Made by a program: the position numbers and the translations under genes. Below are positions 34,511 through 45,737 of a stretch of 64,000 nt of DNA, piece after piece. Below the pieces are notes generated by a model. The model saw only the letters and a list, made by a program, of their open reading frames with translations. It ran no database searches and was not told the DNA's origin. The stretch covers positions 32,382,109 to 32,446,108 of the forward strand of contig CAIIXF020000002.1 of assembly GCA_903813345.2 (NCBI GenBank). The letters are read 5' to 3'. The number at the start of each line of letters is the position of its first letter. Positions within the stretch are counted from its first letter, which is position 1. Origin of the DNA: Owenia fusiformis (taxonomy: Eukaryota; Annelida; Polychaeta; Sabellida; Oweniidae).

Positions 34511-35880
34511 AATGGACCTAAATTGGAGAATACAAAACTACTTTAAAATTAGGTGAAATATAAACGTACAATCAAAAGTTAGTTGTATTCGTATTTTTAT
34601 GTTATATTTAGATTACAGCATGGAATGAGTCATTGCCAAACCAAGAAATAATATATTTCACTCTCAGTTTCACATATAATCATGTTATAATTTTGTGTGA
34701 ATAGAGATACATGTAACCTTTACATTTCTATTCAACATGCTAAGCTTTCTTTTTATTTCCATGACGACACATAACCATACACCTTTGAATGATGTTTCTC
34801 ATTCCCTCATTGCCCACGCTGCGTGTTTTTTCATGTTATTATATTCTGAATGCCGTTTGTCGTTCCCTATTGTTTGGCCTTTACCCGAAATGACAAATGT
34901 TGCTTGCACATCTTAGTCATTGTAAGTGCCAGAATACTTTTATATCGATTCCAATGAAAATGATTGCATCCATTGCAATCTTTAATACTTCACATGCATT
35001 ATGAGCAACATGCTCGTAGTCAGCTTTTAGTACACTCCCCTCCATAAGTTTGGCAACCTTAGCTCCCCCATTGAACTACGTGTTAACGCCTCTTTACTTT
35101 TGAATTTTTATTTACTTAACCTGCGAAGAAAATATTTGTAATATTGATGGAAACGTAATTTGACTTTATTTCCAATACCTCCAAATTTTCTCAATTTTTT
35201 TGATGATAAATTTGATGACTCTTTGAAAGTCGACACTCCCATGTTAACCAATGCAGAAATGGTAGGTTTGCCGCAAGTCATATGACAGAGTATCCACCCA
35301 TCCGAGTCCTTGCAAAAAATACGAGCTAGACAGGAAATTGAATTTGCTAACTTTATTTAACAAAAAATGGAAATGCTTCAGGTTCAACAAAGTTAAAGGG
35401 CTTTAAAGTCAAAATTGTTTTTCAAAAACTTCTCCCATTGAAATAACACAGGAGGCGAAAAATTATTTTCAAAAATGACTTTGAAGCGCTGTAACTTTAG
35501 TATTCATCAAATAAACTAAACACTTTTACAAAAAGTTCGACAATTCAATTTTCTACATGAAACTATTTTTGCTTAATCTTTTACTGAAAAGATATCATGA
35601 TTTCTGATTTGTCCCGAATCCTCCATTTCCCATTGGATTACATAGGATTGACGATTTTCAAAAATTCATCAAATTTATCATTAGTTTTCGACCTAACTTA
35701 TAGAGGGAAGTGTAACGTGGGGGGGGGGTCGAACCCATCACCCTGCCCACACATAAAAAAATTCCATGCTAAATCAGCACCTGAGGCGACCTTAAAAATT
35801 CAGAGGGTGGGAGACGAAAACAAGGCATTAATATGACACAATGTCACCACCTGGTTGCTCACAATATTACAAGTTCAATC
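34511..35880. other. No gene recognised (unit 2 copy of 2646-3985)
   Basis: Shared non-coding sequence. The frame seen at 3299-3499 in unit 1 is interrupted here by a stop. Confidence 0.45.
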
Positions 35881-35889
35881 TTAAGTCAG

Positions 35890-36380
35890 ATTTGAATTTC
35901 TGAGAACTTGTAGATGATTTAAAAAATTGGTCAATTTGAAGCAAGTTAAAAATGACCTTTTTGACCCTGACAAGGTCATTGAAGGTGAAATCTCGAATCT
36001 AAAGTCAGATTTGTACTTGTAGATAATTTTGAAAAAAGAATTGGTCAATTTGAAGCAATTTGAAAAATACCCTTTTGACCCCTTTGACCTTGAGAAGGTC
36101 AATAAAGGTCGAATCTCAAATCTATAGTCAGATTTGTACTTCTGATAACTTGAAGATGATTTGAAAAAAATTGGTCAATTTGAAGCAATTTGAAAAATAC
36201 CCTTTTGACCTTTATTGACCTTGAGAAGGTCAATAAAGGTCGAATCTCAAATCTATAGTCAGATTTGTACTTCGGATAACTTGAAGATGATTTGAAAAAA
36301 ATTGGTCAATTTGAAGCAAGTTGAAAAATATCTTTTTTACCTTTCTTGACCTTGAAAACCGAAGGTCAAATCTTGAATGT
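35890..36380. repeat. 129-bp minisatellite with GACCTT/AAGGTC palindrome (unit 2)
   Basis: The counterpart of 3990-4440, with about four imperfect units. The left flank differs from unit 1 by about 60 extra bases, so the edges have been reworked. Confidence 0.75.
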
Positions 36381-37986
36381 CAAATAGAAAGAATATCGTT
36401 CAAGATCGAACGAGACCCCAATCCCCCACACGTACACACAGCCTGGCCGAGGACCTGAGTAATATAAAGAAATACTTCAGACAAAAAATGGGCGTGGGTG
36501 TTATTTGGAAAAAAAAATAACCCCAGTAACTTAAAATCATGATGGTCATTTCGAAAAAGCTCTTATAGATTAGACGTAATCGAAAGCTACGAAAACCAAA
36601 TTTAGTCTCCTGTTTAAAAAGTCCTATTCTTCACTAAATTGGTTAGATTCTAGGTTTGCTCAGTAACATATTTCTCCTACTAACGAGAATGACAAGAATA
36701 GTGTAACCAATTCTAAAAACAATCTTAAAAGATACTTCGGGTGGAATGCACATCATTTTTAACGAAAACTAAGACTTTACTTCATCATCTAGCAAAGACA
36801 CTTTTTTTGCTCGTACAGTACTAGGTTTTTATTTTATTAAGCAAAAAGTGACGGTTAAAAATAGAAAATGGAATTTCATTTCTTCACAAAAAACCTTGTA
36901 GAAACGAACGTTTTGATAATACAAAATACAATATTTCAGGATGTCAAAATCCACCTTATTCCAAAACATGTGTCTAAATTCCATGATGATCACTTTCGGA
37001 ATAAAAAAAGTTATAAACTTCTTAAAAGCTCTCCTTATCAATCCTTCTCTTTTACATTTCTTCGGAGGAGGCAAAGAAGTAATATTAGGGAGTTTAAGCT
37101 TGCATGTAAAATTGAAACGCCAACCTATGCGCTATACCTTACCGTAACCGAGCATTATACCATATACTATAAAAGAGTGAAAATGAATGAATATTTTCAA
37201 CATTATTTATAATGTATGATATTATAAAGTAGGCCATGTCATAGTAAAAGGGTACTCTTGGAATGATTAATGGAGTCTAATATAAATATATCATCCAAAA
37301 CAGATGTATTGGAGAATTCATGATTATTAGACACTCTTTTCTGGAAAAAACATATTAAATGAAGTCACAAACTTTGTCCTATAGTGAGGGCATCGGTGAA
37401 GAAGTACTGTACATGTAAAATTATATGAACGTGTCTTGCCCATTTCTTAAGTTAAAAATAATTTCCGGCTTATAATTTCAAACGATAACATTGACTCTAT
37501 TTACATTTTTATTTTTACAATTCAATACTAATATCCAAGGAAACGTGTTTATTGTTTGTTTGACACACACAAATGTGATATATAATATCTTATTTGAAAT
37601 TAAACCAGACTTACAAGTATTGAACGATTAACGAAAATATGTTAATTTTTTATTCCTTTGAAAATTGCTCAGGTTACGAAATGCCAATAAAGTTCCAATG
37701 ATGCCGCTTACGAATTTATAAAATATAGTGTGTTCCCTCTTCAATTCAAGAGAAAACCATGTCATATGAATATTTTAATTTTCGAATTTTGTATTTTTTG
37801 AAATATCAATTATCGTAAATTGGCCCATGTACAGGTGGCCCAATAAAAAGTGAACCGTTTGAACAGGCTATATTTTCCTTATTACTTGCAGGATTACTTT
37901 CATATTTTCACATGCTGTAGAGGAAGGTCAATATTTTTTGCTGGTACCATATATTTTTCTTAGTCTCGAAATTTGCAGAAACTATA

Positions 37987-40455
37987 CAGGCCCGTAAGAC
38001 ACTTTTCTCCAAGGGGGTGCGGTTTTTACTAAAGAGAATATAAAATTGTCAATTTTTTGCCGCGTAAATCAAATCGCCGAAGTCAGAGGGGGGGGGGGGG
38101 GGTCGGTTACTCCCTATATCGGTTTGGCATTAACAAATGCAACTTCAAAACGTTCCAATCGTTTTGTGGGGGATGTGAGGAGTTGTCCACTCCCCCTAGA
38201 AAATTTTACAGTTTTGAGATGCTATTTGGTGCATTCTGGGCACTTTCAAAGTGTATGAGTCTATAAGAAAAATGTGAATTCTTTTTCAAATTCTTTTGGG
38301 GGTGGCAAAAAAGATGAGAGGGTGAAGTGGGGCGGGGTGCCAGAAGGGGAGCAAGGGGTTGTCCCCCAGAAACATTGACCATATCAAGGTGGGGGATGTG
38401 AGGGGTGGCTAACTCTTCTAGAAAGGATGAGTCTGGGAATGAGTCTGGGTATCGACTTAGAAAATATTGAAAATTGTAATGTCTGAAAAACCAACTCAAT
38501 TACACATATTATTAAACTTCAATATCTTATCCTTCTTCTGAGATTACAAAAATATTAATTTGTATCACAATTGATGAAGAATATTGGCATCAAAGACAGT
38601 GCATATCACTTTGTCAGAATTGAAAAAAAAATCAATGGCAAATATTAAATGAATTAATTATGCAAAAAGTTTGAAACTTATCTTCCAAAACATTGGTTAC
38701 TTTCTTTGTATAGACATTGAATGGTATTTCTGGATAAGTGAATTGGTGTTTATCTGGGTAATCAAGGGATTATAGTCACTCAAAGTTACTGAGCATCCAG
38801 TTTTGAGACTTCAATTGTGTTAGTGAAGTTACACATATTCCAGTCAAATTCATGCTGAGCACAACATTCCGGTTTCAATTTTATAATCTCTATACATGAC
38901 CCTGGTGATGAAGAGTCAGAATCAATCAAAAAACCTAAACCGGAAAACTGTGCTCATTGTGAAAACTAAAAGTGAAGCAACTTTTTTTCTGATATTTCTC
39001 ATATCAAATGGCAACCATCTTGTTTTTCCCCCTTCAAATTAAACTGGCGGGAAATTCAAAAATTTGAAAAAATGTTAATCCTTAAATATATTTTTCAAAA
39101 ATATGATTTTCTCTTTAATTCTTCATGGGTCTTAAGTTATTTCTTCTTTGTATGTCATACATGTTGCCATTGGTGTTTTTTTTCTATGATAATGACTATT
39201 TTTTTGTTTGTTAAGATACTTATTCTGACTCTCAGTAGGGGGTTAATTATGCATCAAAACTTGTGAAAAAGTAAATATACTTATCAAATATAACTAGGTC
39301 AGTAATAAAAACCATATTTCACATACATTTGACTGAGGGACCAAAAGGGCATATACCCAGACACATCCTTTTACAATTTAAAGATGATATTTGGTGCTTC
39401 TAGGCACTTTTAAAGTGTATTAGTCAATAAAAACATTGAAAAACAAAACAATCATAATTTTTTTCAAATTTTGGGGGTGTCAAAGGGGAGGGGAGGGAAG
39501 GGTGCCAGAGGGGGAGGTGGGGTTGGGGTGCCAGAGGGGGAGCAAGTGTTTGTCCACCAAATCTGTCCCCCAGAAACATTTACAACATCAAGGTGCTAGT
39601 CGATGAAGTCTGGGCACTTTAAAAGTGTCTGTGGCCTATTTCCCAAGAAAATTTTACAATTTTAAGATGCTATTTGGTGCTTTCTTGGCACTTTCAAAGT
39701 GTATGAGTCAATAAAAAATTTGAAAAATCTTAATTTCTTTTTTGGGGGGGGGGTGTCAAGGGGGGATGCCAGAGGGGGAGGTGGAGTGGGGATGCCAGAG
39801 GGCGAGTAAGTGTTAGTCTCCCAGAATCATTAACTATATCAAGGAGCTATTTGACGATGTCTGGGCAATTTAAAAGTGTCTGAGATACATAAAACAAATT
39901 CAGAACTTTTCCATTGTTTTGTTTGGGGTGTGAGTGGTGGCCCACTCCCCCTAGAAAATTTTACAATTTTACGACGATATTTGGTGCTTTCTGGGCACTT
40001 TCAAAGTGTATGAGTCAATTAAAGAATTTGAGAAAATCACAACTTTTATCAAATTAATTTTTTTTGGGGGGGGGTCAGAGGGGGAGTTGGTGTGGGGATG
40101 CAAGTGCAAGATGCAAGAGGGAGAGCAAGTACTAGTCCCCCAGAAACACTAACTGTATCAAGGAGCTATTTGATGGTGTCTATGCACTTTAAAAGTGTCT
40201 GAGACAAAACACTAAAATAAATTTAGAACTTTTCAATTGTTTTGTGGGGGTGAGGGGTGGCCAATACCCCTAGAAAATTTTACAATTTTAAGATGCTATT
40301 TGGTGCTTTCTGGGTACTTTCAAAGTGTATGAGTCAATGGAAAAAAATTTTCAAAAAAAATTTCTTTTTCAACATTTTTTTTTCAAATTTTTTTGGGGGG
40401 TGACAAAGGGGGGTGCGGTCGCACCCATCGCACCCCCCCCCATCTGACGGCCCTG
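37987..40455. mobile_element. CAGG-ended G-rich element, 5-bp TSD (unit 2 site)
   Basis: The same ends (CAGGCCCGTA...GACGGCCCTG) and the same ~285-bp internal tandem unit as 12870-14606, but at a different place. CTATA is duplicated at 37982-37986 and 40456-40460, and unit 1 has the unbroken site near 5951. Length is 2469 bp including a 944-bp nested insertion. With no transposase, it must have been moved by an enzyme coded elsewhere. Confidence 0.87.
38425..39368. mobile_element. Nested element with GGATG.GTCTGGG ends
   Basis: It starts GGATGAGTCTGGG and ends with the reverse complement of GGATGTGTCTGGGTATATG, interrupting a repeat of the CAGG element that is unbroken in the related repeat at 13551-13565. 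No TSD is clear: the junction lies in a run of A and T bases. The 944-bp interior is AT-rich with no supported gene. Confidence 0.7.
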
Positions 40456-41316
40456 CTATAAGCCCTAATCAAACATCACTGAAAATGGATATGAATGTAA
40501 ACTTCAACATCTACGATTCTTCAACCCTTGAACAATCTTCCCATGGAAATGTTTTTAGCCACAGACTAAAAAACCTTAAGTTTTCTAAATTTGGTTTTGA
40601 ATCCCGCATATTATGGTGTAAAAATTAGCATCTTACCTCCGTTAGTTGCAAAGTTATTGTGATCCAAAGAAATCGCAAAGTACTTATGAGGACCTCCTAC
40701 CCTTTTACACCGGGTTCGGTAAAGCACGGTTCACTGTTTTTTCGAAGATAAAACGAACGAGTCAAATAATGCACAGTTCGGATAGCGGCAAACCCGGTTT
40801 ATCAGGGCGCAGCATATGCCAACGAGTGCTTCTGAAACTTATGGAGGAGTGAGGGAGGTCGAGGGCGTACCTATTGACTGACTAAATAGAATGGTGGGCT
40901 CGGTTAAAAGGCAGTCTGATGATTAGCCTTTTGCAGATCATTGACATAGACTAGACATGTGATGATCAGGTCAGTGTGGTATTCTACCAACTATCAGGAA
41001 AATAAACAAGACATAAACATATAAACTGTTACTACTCGTCATTTGTTACAGACGTCGAACACCGAACGCCACGCACCAACTTCCGAACAGTTCAACACCA
41101 TCTACAAAAACTGGAGAGTATAACAATATTTGTAGCCTAATGTAACAACTTCTGGCGGTGACACAAAGTGCATTGATAAATCAAAGAAATGAATGACAAG
41201 AGGTGGGTATTATGTTTTGAAACGATTTTATTTTGCTACAATCAGAAAATCATTTTAACGCAAAACTCATTTAGAAAACTTAAGATTACGCCATCGTATA
41301 GTTATAATCGTACGAG

Positions 41317-43318
41317 TCAGATTATTCTAAAGACGGCCCTGAATCCATCAATTGATTTGTCGACATACCAATTTGGAAAATATTCTTTTTTGACCAATGT
41401 CCACATTTTGTCGTTTTCAAGTTGTTCCATGGCTTCTTTAAATCCTACCATTTTCTCCAATAAGTCAGCTCGTATCTGAATCAGAATCAGGCCGCCTGGA
41501 ATTACATTGATATTTAACATACGAGGGACCATCCTCCGAATGCAGGGCTCCAGACATCACCGTCTACGTTCTTTCCATCTATCTTAGGAAGAACGAGATA
41601 CGAGTACTTGTAGGCCTGTATTCGGATGATATCATATAGGGAACTATAGACAATATTGAAATATTATGCTCATGTTTGCATTTTGAAATTATTCTAAATT
41701 TTCTTTAACATTGCTATGTTAATATGTTTAGTGATTTTGATAAATAATAGCATTCAATCATCACTGTCAAGATTTTCATTTTTTTCTTTCAAGACACAAG
41801 ACACGCGGCGCATTACCGCCAAAAAGTAGCTTTTAAAATTAAATTTTACATAAGTGAATTTCTATAAACTCTCTCCCCCATCTCTTAGAATGTTACAAAT
41901 TTTTATTTAGGCCATAAGAAGTAGATTTTTTGTTTTGCGTCTTGGCAAAATCAAAACCATGCAAGGGTACAAGGAAAACAAACACAAACTCAAGAAAAAA
42001 CACAAACTTGTTTGCTGAGAAATGTATACATTTTAAGGGAATAAAATGGGATGACATACCAATTTGCAGTAATTACGAAGACATATCTATGTTTATTAAT
42101 ATATAATAATTTAAACTATATTATTCAAGGGTACAAAATAAGAAATACAAAATGTATGCCAACGTTATCAATAATACTGTCAATTTTGACGCACATCAAA
42201 TTATCCGCCATTTCTTCTGATTCTAATTGAAAGAAATGCGATGGTACATTCAGACCCTTGTGATTGCTATTTGGATGTGTTTGTTTTTTTCTGATTTACT
42301 CAAAATCGTGCAAGCAAGGGGACGCAAAACAAAGAATCTACTTCTTATGGCCTTATGTATTTTAAATATTTTGAAAAATAATGCAAAGTGTCCAACTTTT
42401 GTGGTCACCCTGTCGATAACAAGTCGATGGTCTGGTCAGTCTGCACTGGCGGATCCAGAAACTAATAAGCAGACAAGGGGGGGGGGGGCAAACTTCGAGT
42501 CAGCAAAAATAATTTTGGCCCCTAAAACCAAAAGTTGGGCCCAAATTTTTAAAATTCAAGCCCGATTTTTGTATTATTTGGCTTAAAAAGGCCAAATTAT
42601 GCCCAAAAGACCCATCTTTTTGAAGCCCTACAAGATTTTTGGGCCCACATATTTTTGATCCGCCGGTGGTCTGCACACGATATCTCACAAGATTCTATTA
42701 TCATCGAGATCTGATTGTACGAGGCTTAATTATAATTACTGTACCAGGTTTCATGATGCGGACCAACTCTGGAAAACAGTCACCGGTGACATGGGACTCG
42801 TTAAAGCAACCAGTTGCAACTGCGCCATCGTACGTATCTAAAACAAACAAAGGATAAGTGTTAACGTGGTTTAAACAGAGGTGACATGTATAGAGAAAAA
42901 CTGGAATAATTCTATATTTTTACATCTGTACAAGGTGTGATCAATATGTTTTGTAACTGACCCTCTGACTGTGAAAATGTTTCTATATCAAGTACGATGA
43001 TGTCACTTAGGGTGCAAATTCTTTCATATGCTCAAACATGTTTTCATGAGCCTAATAAACCATATAATATTTTTAACTGAAACTAACCCTGTCAGCAAAA
43101 ACCCAAAATTATTGTTTCTGAAGGATAGAGTTTTTTCAGTATGGATATGTTTTAATAAGACATTCTGGTTAAGATAGCTTACCATTTTTGATGTCCAGTG
43201 TGTTTAGCCCAAGGAAATCACAAATCAGTCGGTTGTAAACATTCTTAGACTTGGCTACATCTAGCATGGCTTGGTTAGCATCTATAGCATCACAATCAGT
43301 GAAACCCTGTTTTTGCAG
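41317..43318 (-). CDS. METTL27-like methyltransferase, last three coding exons (unit 2)
   Basis: The minus-strand exons are 43183-43318, 42745-42837 and 41317-41495 (stop at 41317-41319), with the same splice sites and phases as unit 1. The first exon reads LQKQGFTDCDAIDANQAMLD, so it differs from unit 1 at a few residues. The other two are nearly unchanged, with one Pro-to-Ser change near the C-terminus. All three are open. As in unit 1, the upstream exon with SAM motif I was not found. The last intron holds a Harbinger-like MITE and the short CAC-ended element instead of the LINE. The upstream intron holds the expanded exon minisatellite. Confidence 0.82.
41910..42352. mobile_element. PIF/Harbinger-like MITE (unit 2 only)
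   Basis: The termini are GGCCATAAGAAGTAGATT and its reverse complement, extending imperfectly through TTTGTTTTGCGTC. A 3-bp TTA repeat flanks it (41907-41909 and 42353-42355). Unit 1 has the empty site near 8550. A TTA target and GGC termini are typical of PIF/Harbinger. It is 443 bp and has no coding capacity. Confidence 0.85.
42444..42668. mobile_element. Short CAC...GTG element, 5-bp TSD (unit 2)
   Basis: The counterpart of 8640-8866 with the same ends and the same GTCTG repeats (42439-42443 and 42669-42673). It is two bases shorter, in the G-run and in an A-run. Confidence 0.75.
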
Positions 43319-45735
43319 CTGAAAGATAATACCCACATGAGGCTCACATGCATATTACATCAATTGTTGTATTTTATAAACTTGCTTTGACTTGGCTACA
43401 TCTAGCATGGCCTGGTTAGCATCTATAGCATCAATATCAATGAAACCTAGTCTCTGCAGCTAAAAAGATAATACCGACATGAGGCTAACATGTGTATCAA
43501 TTGTTGTATTTATAAACATGCTTTGACTTGACTACATCTATCATGGCCCGGTTAGCATCTATAGCATCAACATCAGCGAAACCCAGTCTCTGCAGCTAAA
43601 AAGATAATACCCACATGAGGCTAACATGTGTATCAATTGTTATAAACATGCTTTGACTTGACTACATCCAGCATGGCCTGGTTAGCATCTATAGCATCAA
43701 CATCAGTGAAACCCTGTTTTTGCAGCTATAAGATAATACCCACATGAGGCTAACATGTGTATCAATTGTTATAAACATGCTTTGACTTGACTACATCCAG
43801 CATGGCCTGGTTAGCATCTATAGCATCAACATCAGTGAAACCCTGTTTTTGCAGCTGAAAGATAATACCCACATGAGGCTCACATGCATATTACATCAAT
43901 TGTTGTATTTTATAAACTTGCTTTGACTTGGCTACATCTAGCATGGCCTGGTTAGCATCTATAGCATCAATATCAATGAAACCTAGTCTCTGCAGCTAAA
44001 AAGATAATACCGACATGAGGCTAACATGTGTATCAATTGTTGTATTTATAAACATGCTTTGACTTGACTACATCTAGCATGGCCCGGTTAGCATCTATAG
44101 CATCAACATCAGCGAAACCCAGTCTCTGCAGCTAAAAAGATAATACCCACATGAGGCTAACATGTGTATCAATTGTTATAAACATGCTTTGACTTGACTA
44201 CATCCAGCATGGCCTGGTTAGCATCTATAGCATCAGCATCAGTGAAACCCTGTTTTTGCAGCTGAAAAATAATACCCACATGAGGCTCACATGCATATTA
44301 CATCAATTGTTGTATTTTATAAACTTGATTTGACTTGACTACATCTAGTATAGCATGGCCTGGTTAGCATCTATAGCATCAATATCAATGAAACCTAGTC
44401 TCTGCAGCTAAAAAGATAATACCGACACGAGGCTAACATGTGTATCAATTGTTATAAACATTCTTTGACTTGGCTACATCTAGCATGGCCTGGTTAGCAT
44501 CTATACCATCAACATCAGCGAAATCCTGTTTTTGCAGCTGAAAAATAATACCCATATGAGGCTCACATGCATAATACATCAATTGTTGTATTTTATAAGA
44601 TTGCTTTGACTTGACTACATCTAGCATGGCCTGGTTAGCATCTATAGCATCAATATCAATGAAACCTAGTCTCTGCAGCTAAAAAGATAATACTGACATG
44701 AGGCTAACATGTGTATCAATTTTTGTATGTTATAAATATTCTTAGACTTGGCTACATCCAGCATGGCCTGGTTAGCATCTATAGCATCAATATCAGTGAA
44801 ACCCAGTCTCTGCAGCTAAAAAGATAATACCCACATGAGGCTAACATGTGCATCAATTGTTATAAACATGCTTTGACTTGACTACATCTAGCATGACCTG
44901 GTTAGCATCTGTAGCATCAATATCAGTGAAACCTAGTCTCTGCAGCTAAAAAGATAATACCGACATGAGGCTAACATGTGTATCAATTGTTGTATGTTAT
45001 AAATATTCTTAGACTTGGCTACATTTAGCATGGCCTGGTAAGCATCTACAGCATCAATATCAGTGAAGCCCAGTCTCTGCAGCTGAAAATAGTCCAGTGC
45101 TAACATGCTTTGACTTGGCTACATCTAGCATGGCTTGGTTAGCATCTATAGCATCAATATCAGTGAAACCCTGTTTTTGCAGTTGAAAGATAATACCCAC
45201 ATGAGGCTCACATGCATATTACATCAATTGTTGTATTTTATAAACTTGCTTTGACTTGACTACATCTAGCATGGCCTGGTTAGCATCTATAGCATCAATA
45301 TCAACGAAACCTAGTCTCTGCAGCTAAAAAGATAATACCGACATGAGGCTAACATGTGTATCAATTGTTGTATGTTATAAATATTCTTAGACTTGGCTAC
45401 ATCTAGCATGGCCTGGTTAGCATCTATAGCATCAATATCAGTGAAACCCAGTCTCTGCAGCTAAAAAGATAATACCCACATGAGGCTAACATGTGTATCA
45501 ATTGTTATAAACTTGGTTTGACTTGACTACATCTAGCATGGCCTGGTTAGCATCTATAGCATCAATATCAGCGAAACCCAGTCTCTGCAGCTAAAAAGAT
45601 AATACTGACATGAGGCTAACATGTGTATCAATTGTTGTATGTTATAAATATTCTTAGACTTGGCTACATTTAGCATGGCCTGGTAAGCATCTACAGCATC
45701 AATGTCAGCTTAGCCCAGTCTCTGCAGCTGAAAAT
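43239..45735 (-). repeat. Exon-derived minisatellite (19 repeats, unit 2)
   Basis: Nineteen copies of the exon start, counting the true exon, occur at 120-145-bp spacing. Nearly all keep the minus-strand acceptor (TTTTTAG or TTTCAG before CTGCA) and an exon piece that can be read as LQ.LGF.DIDAIDANQAMLDVAKSK. Blocks of three to four units recur together (for example 43250-43860 and 43850-44250), so the array grew by duplicating higher-order blocks. Only the first copy (43183-43318) has the rest of the exon and the donor. Confidence 0.9.
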
Positions 45736-45737
45736 AG

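Noticed and set aside
43239-45735. CRISPR-like or satellite-centromere array
   Set aside because: Repeats are ~125 bp, contiguous and exon-derived in a eukaryotic intron, with no unique spacers.
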